Below, in pieces: positions 33,792-43,998 of a stretch of 64,000 bases of DNA. The stretch spans positions 5,313-69,312 of the forward strand of contig JAVBLA010000030.1 in NCBI GenBank assembly GCA_031553775.1, read 5' to 3'. A model generated the notes under the pieces. It saw nothing but the letters and a program-made list of their open reading frames with translations. It had not been told where the DNA came from and searched no databases. This DNA is from JAISFI01 sp031553775 (GTDB lineage Bacteria > Bacteroidota > Bacteroidia > Bacteroidales > Azobacteroidaceae). Positions within the stretch are counted from its first letter, which is position 1, and each line of letters begins with the position of its first letter. A program made the position numbers and the translations under genes.

Positions 33792-36548
33792 ATGAAAAAG
33801 ATCTACAGAAAATTAGCCTTTTCAGCTTTACTACTCAGCTGCTTTGCCGGACTTTCCGCAAGGACTTATTATGTAGCCACAGATGGCAACGATTCTAATC
33901 AGGGAACAAAAGAAGCTCCGTTCCTGACTCCCAACCAGGCAGTCGATGTGGTACAGCCCGGCGACACCATTTTTTTAAGAGGAGGCACCTACAAGCTTGC
34001 CAAAGGAATCAAAATCAAAGCGAAACAATGTGCCCGCGCAGATGCCCGTATCTATATGTGGGGATATCCGGGAGAAAGGGCCATACTCGACGGCAGCCAG
34101 ATTCCCGCCACAACAGAAGCGGAATTCAAAATGGCCCGCTGTATTTATGTCAATCATGAAGGGGATTACTGGCATTTCAAAGACCTCGACCTGTGTAATG
34201 CCAAAGACAACGGAATGAAACTGGAAGGCAGCTATACCATCGTGGAAAACTGCAGGTTCTACCGGAATAACGATACAGGATTGCAAATCGGGATGTACAA
34301 AGATTTCAAGATTGAAGAAACCAAATCGCTCCCTCCGGGAACGCCGGAATTCAACCCTGGGTTCCAATTCTGTAAATATAATATCATTATCAATTGCGAC
34401 TCTTACTATAACTACGATTCCAAAACATTTACAGGGACTGACGACGGTGGAGATGCCGATGGTTTTGCCGCTAAATTATTCCCCGGCCCGGGAACCGAAT
34501 TTCACGGATGCCGTGCCTGGCAGAATTCGGATGACAACTGGGACTTATACATGGTATACCACCCTATCGTGATCGATAACTGCTGGACCTGGAAAGCCGG
34601 ATACTTAGAAAACGGCAACAAGGGAGTAAACGGTAACGGTTTCAAATTAGGAGGTGGTGGAACCGCCGGAGGCGCCGCTTTCCCTCAATCGGTGGGTGCG
34701 CACATAGTTACCAATTGCGTAGCTTTCGACTGCCTGCACAAAGGTTTCGACCAGAATAACGCTTATGAAGGAATGTACCTGTTCAATAATCTGGCATTCA
34801 ATAATGAGTACAATTACCGTTTCCCGACCGTCTTCCAATACGGAGGCATGTATATGCGGAACAATATCGGCTTCAAAGCTACCACTGAAAACCATGAATT
34901 TTTATCGGAAGGAAAAACCGGTTACCAGGTTCCTAATACGGATTATAATTCCTGGACTACCCTCGATAAATCCAGCCCGTATAAAGAAAGCACCAAAGTA
35001 AACGGCACTGCCAACAAAACAAAAGACTACTCTGGCGAATTCAAAAGTTTATCATCAGCTTTATTCTTAGCCGAACGCCAGGCCGATGGAAGTCTTCCCA
35101 ATAATGACTTTGCTAAATTAAAAGACGGAAGCGTATTCATCGATAAGGGACAAATCATCAAAGATTTCACCCCGGCAGCCTCCAGTCCCAACGGACTGAC
35201 ACTCCCGAATATCACAATTTACTACAACGATCTCTCTGCCGATATGGGAGCTTACGAATGGGGAGAACCCCGGTATGCTACCCTGGCAAACAATACCAAC
35301 AACAAAATACAGCGTGTTTATACCGGCACTGCCATCCAGCCGATTGTTTTTACCTGGGGTGTTGCTGCTACAGGCATTACAGTGGATAATCTGCCCGCCG
35401 GATTAGAAAAGAACATAGACCTCAATAAGAAAACCGTTACGATTACCGGCATACCTACAGGAGAAGGAACTTATTCTATCAGCACGGTAGGAGGAAGTCC
35501 TAATGTTACGCTGGAAGGTGCCATCAGTATCTCCCTGCAAAAAGCGGCCACATTGAGCCACAACGAAAAGATCAGCCAGGTGGTAGAACAAGGCCGGTTT
35601 ATTAAACATATTGTATTTACCTGGGGAGGAGGCGCCACAGGAGTCGTTGTAGAAAGCCTGCCCGCAGGATTGCAAGCCTACACTGACAATAGTAGTAATA
35701 TGGTTACCATCGCCGGGTTACCGGCAGAAGAAGGAACTTACAAAATATCAACTGTAGGAGGCGACGGTATTATCAGCTACAGCGGAGCTATCAGTATCAA
35801 GCATCCTTCGGCTATATTGGCCGATTGGTATAATTTCCAGGATCCTGAAATTACGGATAAAATTGCTGAATTCCTGTCGTACGATAATGCATCCCTATGG
35901 ACCCCAACTTATGTTGGTGCAGGCGTTTGCTCGGTAGGAGCTTTACAATTGGCCAAAGGTACAGGTATTATGACACTGGCTTTCCCAAAAGGTATTGAAG
36001 AACTGAAAATGAACTGGTACAATACCGGTGACAGGCAGCTGACCATCAAATATTCCATCGACGGTGCAGCAGAACAAACTTATACATCGGGCGACAGCAA
36101 AAGTTTTAAATCCGGAAATGGCACTATTGATGTTGTTACCCTGATACCGGCAGTCAAAGTCAAAAAACCTGTCACCGTTAAAGTATGCAATACCCGTTCA
36201 GACGGAGGAAATTTCAATATCCACGACATATATGCCATTACTTATGCCGAACTGGATCCCGAAACAGCTGATCCGGAAGGCACCCCTAAAGGAAGCACCA
36301 CTTCCTCCACCGCTATTGAACAACCCAAACAAGCGAACGTCTCTTTCGATTATTACCAAACGGAAACCGGACTGGTTGTCTACGGAGATATCGCAACACT
36401 GAAAATTATCAATCTTTCCGGACAAGTGGCCGTTCAATCGCTCATGTCTCAGTTTATCAGCACCCAGGGACTGTCTAATGGCATCTATATGCTGCTGATC
36501 ACAGATAAGAATAGCAACCAGGAAGTAAAGAAATTTCTAAAAAAGTAA
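33792..36548 (+). CDS. PL9-type pectate lyase with Ig-like repeats and T9SS sorting domain
   Basis: 918 residues. A signal peptide ends near GLSAR. Residues about 25-430 form a right-handed parallel beta-helix like PL9 lyases, which cleave polygalacturonate by beta-elimination: the calcium site is the Asp cluster in GTDDGGDADGFAAKL, and the probable catalytic Lys is in VNGNGFKLGGGG. Two tandem Ig-like repeats of about 85 residues follow, both with VFTWG, LPAGL and EGTYxISTVGG, then a beta-sandwich. The last 80 residues are a type IX secretion sorting domain (LKIINLSGQVAVQS ... GIYMLLITDKNSNQEVKKFLKK). The enzyme is therefore expected on the cell surface or released. It faces GH127 divergently and precedes a symporter. 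Confidence 0.88.
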   Translation: MKKIYRKLAFSALLLSCFAGLSARTYYVATDGNDSNQGTKEAPFLTPNQAVDVVQPGDTIFLRGGTYKLAKGIKIKAKQCARADARIYMWGYPGERAILDGSQIPATTEAEFKMARCIYVNHEGDYWHFKDLDLCNAKDNGMKLEGSYTIVENCRFYRNNDTGLQIGMYKDFKIEETKSLPPGTPEFNPGFQFCKYNIIINCDSYYNYDSKTFTGTDDGGDADGFAAKLFPGPGTEFHGCRAWQNSDDNWDLYMVYHPIVIDNCWTWKAGYLENGNKGVNGNGFKLGGGGTAGGAAFPQSVGAHIVTNCVAFDCLHKGFDQNNAYEGMYLFNNLAFNNEYNYRFPTVFQYGGMYMRNNIGFKATTENHEFLSEGKTGYQVPNTDYNSWTTLDKSSPYKESTKVNGTANKTKDYSGEFKSLSSALFLAERQADGSLPNNDFAKLKDGSVFIDKGQIIKDFTPAASSPNGLTLPNITIYYNDLSADMGAYEWGEPRYATLANNTNNKIQRVYTGTAIQPIVFTWGVAATGITVDNLPAGLEKNIDLNKKTVTITGIPTGEGTYSISTVGGSPNVTLEGAISISLQKAATLSHNEKISQVVEQGRFIKHIVFTWGGGATGVVVESLPAGLQAYTDNSSNMVTIAGLPAEEGTYKISTVGGDGIISYSGAISIKHPSAILADWYNFQDPEITDKIAEFLSYDNASLWTPTYVGAGVCSVGALQLAKGTGIMTLAFPKGIEELKMNWYNTGDRQLTIKYSIDGAAEQTYTSGDSKSFKSGNGTIDVVTLIPAVKVKKPVTVKVCNTRSDGGNFNIHDIYAITYAELDPETADPEGTPKGSTTSSTAIEQPKQANVSFDYYQTETGLVVYGDIATLKIINLSGQVAVQSLMSQFISTQGLSNGIYMLLITDKNSNQEVKKFLKK

Positions 36549-36579
36549 CTTACTTGCTCAATTAAACATAGGACTATGA

Positions 36580-36614
36580 AGAGACTGTCTGGAGAAATCC
36601 GGCAGTCTCTTTTT
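36580..36614 (+). terminator. Intrinsic terminator of the PL9 gene
   Basis: AGAGACTGTCTGGA pairs with TCCGGCAGTCTCT around a GAAA loop, followed by TTTTTG. It separates the lyase transcript from the symporter. Confidence 0.85.
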
Positions 36615-36699
36615 GTTTACTGCCGCCGGTTTTTGGAAACTGTTTGAAATTTTCTTGCTACTTTTACCCCGGTTTTTAAACATCCCAAAACAATCGACC

Positions 36700-38145
36700 A
36701 TGGATAGTTCTACTATACTGCTGATTATCGGCACTTATTTCACTGTTCTACTACTGATTTCCTATTTCATCGGAAAAAAACATTCGGAAAACGATGCCTT
36801 TTTTTTAGGCAATAAAAAATCTCCCTGGTATGTGGTAGCCTTCGGGATGATCGGTTCTTCCATCTCGGGCGTAACTTTTGTATCCGTTCCCGGTATGGTG
36901 CGGGAATTCGACATGACCTACATGCAGATGGTATTGGGATTCCTGTTGGGATACGCCGTAATCGCATTCGTATTGTTGCCTTTGTATTACCGTTTGAACC
37001 TTACCAGTATATATACCTACCTGGAACAAAGGATTGGTCCCAAAGGATACAAAACCGGCGCCTCATTCTTCCTGCTGGCCCGTACCATCGGATCCGCTGC
37101 ACGTTTGTATGTAGCCGTACTGATCCTGCAGAATTTTGTTTTTAATGATTGGAACATCCCTTTTTGGCTGACAGCCTGCGTATTTCTCCTGATGATCTGG
37201 TTGTACACTTTCCGGAGCGGGGTACGCACCATCATCTGGACTGATATGATCCAGACCTTTTTCCTCCTGACGGCGTTGGTACTGATCACCTGGCAGGTAT
37301 CCGACAAACTGGGACTGGATTTTTCCGGAATCGTTTCCACAATCAAGCATAGCGAGTATTCCCGGATGTTCGTTTTCGACGACTGGTTTTCCAAACAGAA
37401 CTTTTTCAAGCAATTTCTCAGCGGAATGTTCGTAACAATCGCCATGACCGGCATCGACCAGGAAATGATGCAAAAAAATCTTTCCTGTAAAAACATCAAA
37501 GATGCACAGAAAAACATGTGCTGGTACGGACTTTCGTTTGTCCCGGTCAATTTCCTTTTCCTTTGTCTGGGGATATTGCTGATGTCTTTCGCTGCCACCA
37601 ATCATATTATTTTACCGGCCATGTCGGACGATATCCTGCCGATGCTGGCCACCAATGGCTACCTGGGAACCGCTTCCTTAGTATTCTTCATCATTGGAAT
37701 CATTGCCGTTACCTTTTCCAGTTCAGACTCCGCTCTGACAGGGTTAACCACTTCTTTCTGCGTGGACATGCTGGATATCAAACGGCATCCGGAAGCGAAA
37801 GCCAAACGGATCCGGATGATCGTGCATTTCCTGCTCTCGCTGCTTTTCATCATCATTATCATGATTATCCGGGCAGTAAATAATACCAGTATTATCGATG
37901 CCATCTATATGATTGCTTCCTACACTTATGGCCCGCTGTTAGGTTTGTTCGCCTTCGGATTGCTAACCAAAAAACGTACCAACGACCGGTGGGTACCTTA
38001 TATTTGTATCCTCGCCCCTATTATTTGTTTTGCTGCAGACCGGATCATTTTTTACCAAACGGGGTATAAGTGTGGGTATGAATTACTGATCGTCAATGCG
38101 GGGTTGGTGATGGCGGGGTTGCTGGTGCAAAGAGTTAAGAATTGA
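36700..38145 (+). CDS. Sodium/solute symporter (SSS family)
   Basis: 481 residues from the ATG at 36700 (an upstream in-frame ATG at 36613 overlaps the terminator of the preceding gene, so it is not used). About 13 transmembrane helices. SSS hallmarks are the GSSISGVTFVSVPGMVRE sodium-site region near residue 50, GYAVIAFVLLPLYYRLNLTSIYTYLEQR, and SSSDSALTGLTTSF in TM8 near residue 345. The family takes up sugars, sugar acids, amino acids or sialic acid with sodium. Next to a pectate lyase and an arabinofuranosidase, uptake of a sugar acid or monosaccharide is the likely role, though the substrate is inferred from context only. Confidence 0.9.
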   Translation: MDSSTILLIIGTYFTVLLLISYFIGKKHSENDAFFLGNKKSPWYVVAFGMIGSSISGVTFVSVPGMVREFDMTYMQMVLGFLLGYAVIAFVLLPLYYRLNLTSIYTYLEQRIGPKGYKTGASFFLLARTIGSAARLYVAVLILQNFVFNDWNIPFWLTACVFLLMIWLYTFRSGVRTIIWTDMIQTFFLLTALVLITWQVSDKLGLDFSGIVSTIKHSEYSRMFVFDDWFSKQNFFKQFLSGMFVTIAMTGIDQEMMQKNLSCKNIKDAQKNMCWYGLSFVPVNFLFLCLGILLMSFAATNHIILPAMSDDILPMLATNGYLGTASLVFFIIGIIAVTFSSSDSALTGLTTSFCVDMLDIKRHPEAKAKRIRMIVHFLLSLLFIIIIMIIRAVNNTSIIDAIYMIASYTYGPLLGLFAFGLLTKKRTNDRWVPYICILAPIICFAADRIIFYQTGYKCGYELLIVNAGLVMAGLLVQRVKN

Positions 38146-38180
38146 CGACAAACCGAGAGCCATCAAGCTTGCTTGCATGG

Positions 38181-38208
38181 CTGAGGTGCGAAGAAAATCG
38201 CACCTCAG
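38181..38208. terminator. Hairpin after the symporter
   Basis: CTGAGGTGCGA and TCGCACCTCAG pair perfectly over 11 bases around AGAAAA. A smaller hairpin (AGCCAT/ATGGCT, 38158-38182) adjoins it. There is no T-run, but its place between convergent genes fits a bidirectional terminator. Confidence 0.65.
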
Positions 38209-38281
38209 AAACACTTACAGAGAAAACTTACAGATAATCGTTTTGAAAATATAGGCAAAAGGCAGATTTTGAAAAATTTCT

Positions 38282-39223
38282 CTACTTCCGGATCAGAATT
38301 TTCTTCACGACAGGGAAACCGTTATTATCAACCATTTTTACTACATAAATTCCCTCCCCGTCAATCGTCATAGACACATTGCCGGCAACAGGAACGGACG
38401 AAGCGATTTGTTGTCCTGAAATACTATATACGGTCACCGCTTCTGTCCCTGCTTCCATTACCCGGATTGTATGACCGGAAACAGAAATATTTTCCTCTTT
38501 CAAAAGATTAATCACATAGGAATCAGAATTCTCAGTATAAGTAAATTCCACTACCGGCACCTGCTTCAAAGCACCGGTGGTCTTCTCAGGAAAAGGTGTT
38601 TCCAGTACGCTTTTATCGTCACAGGCATAAAGGGTACGAAAAGGTTTGTCGATAACGTTAGCGGGATAACAATAAAAATCTGTAAAAGTATCGTCTAAAC
38701 ATTCGGGCGCTTCTTTGACTACCATTAGTACTAAATTTTTACCGTGATACTTGAACGGCTTTGAAAGTTCAAAATTCAGGTGAATATCTTCCACATCAAA
38801 TACGGCAGTCATAAAATCCACTTCAAAGTCACCGGAAAACACCAATTGATCTTCAGTAACAGGAAGCCACTTAAATTTCCCATCCCCATCTTTGATATAT
38901 TCACTCTGATCGGTTTCGAACAGGTAAATCTTGACGGAAAACAGGTGTTCTTCAACATAATTTTCCGAAGGATAACAGCGAAATTTCAGGGAAGAGATCT
39001 GTCCATTGGTCATGGATCCCAATTCTTCAGTAGTATAAATAATCTGATTACAACTGTACGTATAAGCAAAATTGATAGGGGCTTTCGTAAAAATGCTCCC
39101 TTCGATCATCGACTCGCTATTGTAATAATCTCCCACATCGCATGTTTCCTGCGACAACAAATTGAAAACGGGAGAGAAAGCAAAAAACAGGGCTAATAAG
39201 CCGGAAAGTACATAATTTTTCAT
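38282..39223 (-). CDS. Secreted protein with T9SS C-terminal sorting domain
   Basis: 313 residues. A signal peptide ends near NLLSQ. The body (about 25-230) is a beta-rich domain with several Cys (ETCDVGDYYN, YSCNQI, KFRCYP, PECLDDTFTDFYCYP), of no family I can name. The last 75 residues are a type IX sorting domain: VTVYSISGQQIASSVP, then GIYVVKMVDNNGFPVVKKILIRK. It is therefore exported across the outer membrane and probably surface-anchored. It diverges from the protease gene at 39387. Confidence 0.75.
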   Translation of the reverse strand: MKNYVLSGLLALFFAFSPVFNLLSQETCDVGDYYNSESMIEGSIFTKAPINFAYTYSCNQIIYTTEELGSMTNGQISSLKFRCYPSENYVEEHLFSVKIYLFETDQSEYIKDGDGKFKWLPVTEDQLVFSGDFEVDFMTAVFDVEDIHLNFELSKPFKYHGKNLVLMVVKEAPECLDDTFTDFYCYPANVIDKPFRTLYACDDKSVLETPFPEKTTGALKQVPVVEFTYTENSDSYVINLLKEENISVSGHTIRVMEAGTEAVTVYSISGQQIASSVPVAGNVSMTIDGEGIYVVKMVDNNGFPVVKKILIRK

Positions 39224-39354
39224 AAGAATTTTGTATTAATAAAATGACAGGGCAAAGGTACAGAGGCTATTTTTTTCTCAAAATCCCTTTTTCTGATGGT
39301 TTTCATGGTAATCTTTCCCCATAATACGGGATTACTCATATTTTGCATTTTCTA

Positions 39355-39362
39355 TAACTTTG
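39355..39362 (+). promoter_or_regulatory. Bacteroides-type -7 box of the protease gene
   Basis: TAACTTTG fits TAnnTTTG, 24 bases before the ATG at 39387. This also argues against the ATG at 39360, which lies inside the box. Confidence 0.55.
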
Positions 39363-39386
39363 CATGACTTTTACAAATTCATTCTA

Positions 39387-42059
39387 ATGAAAAATTTAAT
39401 ACATCCGTTTATTATTGTTTTTTACCTGTTTATTGCTCTTCCGGTATCTTCCCAAATCGGCGTCGGAGGTATTCCTCCCGGAATTGAGCACAAACTTTTT
39501 TTAAGAAGTTCCGTACAAAAACATATAACTCCGGTTGATTTTGATGTAGAGATGTTGAAATCGGAAGATCGGGCCGATGCCCGGGCCGGATATCCTTTAC
39601 GTATCGCCAAAATTATCCCGATGGAATTAGACCTGATCAGGGATGGGGAGTGGATCAGTTTACCCGGTGGACAAAAAATTTGTCAACTGAATATCTCTGC
39701 ACCCGAAGCATTAGCGGTTATTCTGTATTATAACAAATTCTTCCTCCCTGAAGGTGCCCGGCTGTTTATTTATAATACCCGTGGAAAACAGATTCTAGGC
39801 GCTTATACATCGACAACAAACGCTGCTGGAAAAGAATTCGCGACAGAAGCGGTTTCAGGAGACGAGCTGGTACTGGAATATATACCTCCGGTTGTCTCAT
39901 CCGTAGAACAACAAGAACCGGAAATCCTTATTTCAGGAGTAGGATATTGCTACAATCACATCTATTCCGACGATCAGATGCAACTACGGATGAATGAATC
40001 CGGCAGTTGCGAGGTGAATATCAACTGTCCGGAAGGAGCCGAGTGGCAACATCAGAAAAAAGGAGTCGTAAAAACGGTCACCCCGATCGGTTCGAATTCT
40101 TATTTATGTTCCGGATCTATCGTCAACAACACGTCAGGAGCGCTTATTCCGTATTACCTGAGCGCTCACCACTGTTTCTACGATGATTTTCAGAACCGGG
40201 CCGTATTCAACCGGATGATATTCTACTTCCATTATGAACACCCCGGTTGCAGTAACCCGGATGAGGAACCTAAAACCACAGTAACAATGGTCGGTGCCGA
40301 ATGTCTGGTGGACATCGGCATCGAAGGAGGTTCCGACGGAGCACTACTCAGATTAAATGATGATATTCCTTTGGAATACGATGTCTTTTATAATGGATGG
40401 AATGCGGAAGAAACCCCTCCTTCGAGCGGAGTCGGCATTCATCATCCGAGAGGAGATGTCAAAAAAATCTCTACTTATACGCAACCCGCACTTTCCGGTC
40501 AATGGTGGGACGGAGAATTCAGAGGAGCAAAAAATGCCCATTGGGAAGTTACCTTTTCCGCGACTGAAAACGGACACGGAGTAACTGAAGGAGGATCCTC
40601 CGGCTCTCCGCTGTTCGATGCCAACGGATATATTGTAGGTACCCTGACCGGAGGAAATTCTTCCTGTAGCAACCGGACCGGTAGTAACCTCTATGGCAAA
40701 CTACAGCACCACTGGGATAAATATACCCAGCAGATGAAAACATATCTGGATCCCGGAGAAACGGGAACAAAAGTTCTCCCCGGACGTTATTCCGATGTAC
40801 AGGCAAAAGCCAATTTCAAAACAGATGTATCAAGCATTTATGTGAACGATTCCGTAAAATTCACCAACCTTTCATTAGGCGCTTTCAACAGCTATTGGGA
40901 ATTTCCGGGAGGAACACCCTCTATGTCCACAGCAAAACATCCTGTAGTGAAATATGAAACAGCAGGTAGTTACGAAGTTTTCCTGACAATCAATAAAGAG
41001 ATGGAAAGTGAGCAGATTTATCCCGAAACGGTTCTAATCACAGTAGAAGAAAGACCGGGAAGCGTAATCGCAGGAAGTCTGACGGCAAGGGTTAATGAGA
41101 ATAAAAACGCAGTCGATCTTTCCTGGGAAGGACATGGAAAGGGACTATCTTCCGAATTGGAACGCACAGAGAAAGAACAGGTGATGCGTTGGGATGATGC
41201 CCTTTTTTCCGCATCCACCCGCATCGCCAAAGAAGGAACTTACGATATTTTAAGCCGGTGGACTCCGGAAGACCTGAACAAATATCAGCAAATCGACCTG
41301 ACAGGAATTTACGTTTCCGTAGACAACCTGAATTCTACCTATTTTCTGAAAGTCATTCAGGACGGAGAAACACTATACCGGGGAGAAATGAAAGGTTTTG
41401 CAAGAAAAACAGACAATTATTTCAGGCTACCACAATCCATAAAAATAGACCTGACCAAAGATCTGTATGCGGGTTATGAAGTTACACACAAAACCGGAGC
41501 CATACCTGTGGCATACGACAAAGGTCCTGTCCGGAAAAACCGGAATTTCGTCCGCTTCGGAAATGCCCTGTATAAAGCCGAAGATTATTCTATCCAGGGA
41601 AATTGGAACATTGGAATCCAGGTAAATTCTATCAAAAAGCCCGAATACATTTACGACATATACCGGGATAATCAGCTGATTGCATCCGGCCTGCAGAAAA
41701 ATGCATTCTCCGAAAAAATATCCGACTGGAGCACGTTCCCTCATTGCTACTGCATCACCACCCGTTTCCGGGATGTTCCGTTCTTGCCGGGTTCGGAACA
41801 GGTCTGTGTAGAAGCTCCCGATATCAGTAGCCATTTATCATTCGTCCGGATCAATCCCTCTTCGGGAGAAGTACAAATATTCTCAAAATCGCCTATCCGG
41901 GAAATTATTGTCAGGGATGCGGGAGGAAGATTCATCTATTCTTATAATCCGGGAGAGGTTATATCGGCATTTATTCCATCGAAAAACTGGAATAAGGGAG
42001 TGTATCTGATTCAGCTTGTTACGGATGATGGAAATGAGTGTTTCAAGATTGTAAAATAA
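39387..42059 (+). CDS. Lysyl-endopeptidase-like serine protease with PKD and T9SS domains
   Basis: 890 residues from the ATG at 39387. A signal peptide ends at PVSSQ. A pro-region (about 20-200) precedes a trypsin-fold protease of the Achromobacter lysyl endopeptidase type: catalytic His262 in LSAHHC, Asp317 in GGSDGALLRL, Ser405 in GGSSGSPLF, plus paired Cys residues. Next come a PKD-like domain (SIYVNDSVKFTNLSLGAFNS ... FPGGTP), a beta-rich region, and a C-terminal domain with REIIVRDAGGRFIYSY and GVYLIQLVTDDGNECFKIVK typical of type IX cargo. It would cleave proteins outside the cell, perhaps after Lys. The specificity is inferred from the family. Confidence 0.87.
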   Translation: MKNLIHPFIIVFYLFIALPVSSQIGVGGIPPGIEHKLFLRSSVQKHITPVDFDVEMLKSEDRADARAGYPLRIAKIIPMELDLIRDGEWISLPGGQKICQLNISAPEALAVILYYNKFFLPEGARLFIYNTRGKQILGAYTSTTNAAGKEFATEAVSGDELVLEYIPPVVSSVEQQEPEILISGVGYCYNHIYSDDQMQLRMNESGSCEVNINCPEGAEWQHQKKGVVKTVTPIGSNSYLCSGSIVNNTSGALIPYYLSAHHCFYDDFQNRAVFNRMIFYFHYEHPGCSNPDEEPKTTVTMVGAECLVDIGIEGGSDGALLRLNDDIPLEYDVFYNGWNAEETPPSSGVGIHHPRGDVKKISTYTQPALSGQWWDGEFRGAKNAHWEVTFSATENGHGVTEGGSSGSPLFDANGYIVGTLTGGNSSCSNRTGSNLYGKLQHHWDKYTQQMKTYLDPGETGTKVLPGRYSDVQAKANFKTDVSSIYVNDSVKFTNLSLGAFNSYWEFPGGTPSMSTAKHPVVKYETAGSYEVFLTINKEMESEQIYPETVLITVEERPGSVIAGSLTARVNENKNAVDLSWEGHGKGLSSELERTEKEQVMRWDDALFSASTRIAKEGTYDILSRWTPEDLNKYQQIDLTGIYVSVDNLNSTYFLKVIQDGETLYRGEMKGFARKTDNYFRLPQSIKIDLTKDLYAGYEVTHKTGAIPVAYDKGPVRKNRNFVRFGNALYKAEDYSIQGNWNIGIQVNSIKKPEYIYDIYRDNQLIASGLQKNAFSEKISDWSTFPHCYCITTRFRDVPFLPGSEQVCVEAPDISSHLSFVRINPSSGEVQIFSKSPIREIIVRDAGGRFIYSYNPGEVISAFIPSKNWNKGVYLIQLVTDDGNECFKIVK

Positions 42060-42124
42060 CAGACAGATAACAGGCCTTCATCCATTTACGAAACTTCCTG
42101 CATGTACTTTGATAATTGATCTGA

Positions 42125-42430
42125 CTAATAAAATGGCTGAGTACCTGAGCTGAAATTTATTTTCCTGTTTTTCAATTGCTCCATCCACTTCAGGTACATC
42201 TCTTCCTGCATTTGCCGGTAACCCAACTCGTGCAAATGCACATAAGTATTTTCCATGTCAGAATACATGACTTGTACATGGAGATCATCGAAAAGATCTC
42301 CGGTATTTTTTACCTGTTTATTTTTCTGTAGGTGTTGAATATAAGACTTCTGTACTTCGGCTTTGGTTAGCCTATGTATTGGAAGAATTGAAGTTCCTGT
42401 GAAAATCAGGAATATTGGAATGTGAAGCAT
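42125..42430 (-). CDS. Small exported protein, function unknown
   Basis: 101 residues: a hydrophobic start (MLHIPIFLIFTGTSILP), then a helical, charged body with YIQHLQKNKQ and GYRQMQEEMYLKWMEQLKNR. It follows the DUF6850 barrel gene by 25 bases, so it is probably the last gene of that operon. I do not recognise a family. The N-terminal segment could be a signal peptide or a membrane anchor. Confidence 0.5.
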   Translation of the reverse strand: MLHIPIFLIFTGTSILPIHRLTKAEVQKSYIQHLQKNKQVKNTGDLFDDLHVQVMYSDMENTYVHLHELGYRQMQEEMYLKWMEQLKNRKINFSSGTQPFY

Positions 42431-42455
42431 TCAATGGTAAAAACCGAAGTTACTC

Positions 42456-43994
42456 TTAAAGCGTAATCCCCAAAGATATTTTTATTCCATTCCCATACCT
42501 GAAACCCGAAGTATCCGGAAAATAAACCATCTGTGAGTAGTCTGCCTTAAAAAACACCCCCATATTATTTCGGGGAAGGAAATAATCGCAACGAAAAGAA
42601 AGAAAAGATTGTAAATTATCAGTAGAAAGGTAATGATAATTCTGTCGGACGGTTTCCCGCATCAGAAGCAATGTTCCTCCATCCTGATAAGCAGACAGAT
42701 TGAGTTCTGACTCCGGATTGATGGTATAAGAAGCATCCAGCGCCAGGTGAAATAAAAATCGTTGTGTAGTCCGGATTAAACCGATATTCAATCCCCCGGA
42801 ATATTGCAAAAGATCCATTTTCCGGAAAGGATCTTTATATTCCATCGTCATCCGGTTAGTGGAAATACGCGGAGAAACAGAGAAAGAAGCAGCTCCCCTG
42901 TTCATGCAATAAATACCCGAAATACCGGCCAATTGCACGGTATGCGAAAACTGTTGCACATATCTAAATATACTGACATTATCCGTCTGGTTATCGGGAA
43001 TGCCTTCATTTCCCAGGCGATTTCGGGAAAATCCCTCTATTTTGACTCCCCAGGTATGGGCCGGAGATTTTTTCAGATAAGCCAACTCAAAATCGATTCC
43101 TGGTTCTTCTATAGTCGCAATCGATAATCTTCCCGACGATTTGTAAGGGATAATCTTTTCTAAAGAAAACCGGTTATAAGATAAAGAAAAAAAGAAACCT
43201 GACTTGTCACGGGGTACAAGATCTAAACTTGCACCATAAGACTTACCAGTATAATCGATAGAATTTTCATCGTAATTAAACCGGATCAGACTCCGGTCGA
43301 AACCCAACAAATGAAATACCGGATAGGTTCCGGATTCATTATAAAAAGCGACTTCGCTTCTCTGATCGTACAAATTAAGCAAGCCGCATCCTCCAAAAAA
43401 ATAGCCAGGGAATACCTCATAAGAAGCCCCTGCTTTCAGGCTCAAATCGGAAGTAGTATTTTTCGGACGAGGATCTATATTCCTGTATTCCATTAAAGCC
43501 CGGTAAGAAAACGCGGCGCCCCAAGAAAACCGGTGACCGGTACGGGCATACCCACCGGTAAAGGCATATTCTTCGGAAAAGAGATCTCCCCCGATAGAAT
43601 CTGCCATTACATATGGATATATCTTATAATAATCGGAATTTTCGCACCATTGTATATCTTTCCGGATCCCATTCTTATAAGAAGCATTACCCCAGACATG
43701 GTCTTTGTCCGACAGGTGAAGATGTGAATTCGCATAAAAAGCAAGCTGTCTTCCTCCGCTTCCCTCCTGTTGCAGATGGAAAGGGTTATTTTCCGTTTCT
43801 CCCCCAATTTCTAACTGAGAGAGAGAATATTTCCGGAAGAACGGCTGCATGGAAGGATTTGTATATGCCTGCCCGGAAAAATTTTCTCGGGCAGACAAAA
43901 CTTCTGTTACTGCCTTCAAGGCAGGATCTTCTGCTTTCAAGAAAGAAGCGAAAAAACAAAATATCAGGAAAACTATGACAGTACGAAAATACAT
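42456..43994 (-). CDS. Outer-membrane beta-barrel protein (DUF6850-like)
   Basis: 512 residues. A signal peptide ends near FLKAE. The rest is a predicted outer-membrane barrel: alternating strands such as HRFSWGAAFSYRALMEYRN, RFLFHLALDASYTINPESEL and NMGVFFKADYSQMVYF, ending in IKISLGITL. This matches the family that accompanies a TonB receptor and a DUF4876 lipoprotein in Bacteroidales. It starts 4 bases after the DUF4876 stop. The barrel may be a second transport component or a receptor for export. Substrate unknown; the family name is from memory. Confidence 0.7.
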   Translation of the reverse strand: MYFRTVIVFLIFCFFASFLKAEDPALKAVTEVLSARENFSGQAYTNPSMQPFFRKYSLSQLEIGGETENNPFHLQQEGSGGRQLAFYANSHLHLSDKDHVWGNASYKNGIRKDIQWCENSDYYKIYPYVMADSIGGDLFSEEYAFTGGYARTGHRFSWGAAFSYRALMEYRNIDPRPKNTTSDLSLKAGASYEVFPGYFFGGCGLLNLYDQRSEVAFYNESGTYPVFHLLGFDRSLIRFNYDENSIDYTGKSYGASLDLVPRDKSGFFFSLSYNRFSLEKIIPYKSSGRLSIATIEEPGIDFELAYLKKSPAHTWGVKIEGFSRNRLGNEGIPDNQTDNVSIFRYVQQFSHTVQLAGISGIYCMNRGAASFSVSPRISTNRMTMEYKDPFRKMDLLQYSGGLNIGLIRTTQRFLFHLALDASYTINPESELNLSAYQDGGTLLLMRETVRQNYHYLSTDNLQSFLSFRCDYFLPRNNMGVFFKADYSQMVYFPDTSGFRYGNGIKISLGITL

Positions 43995-43998
43995 GAAC

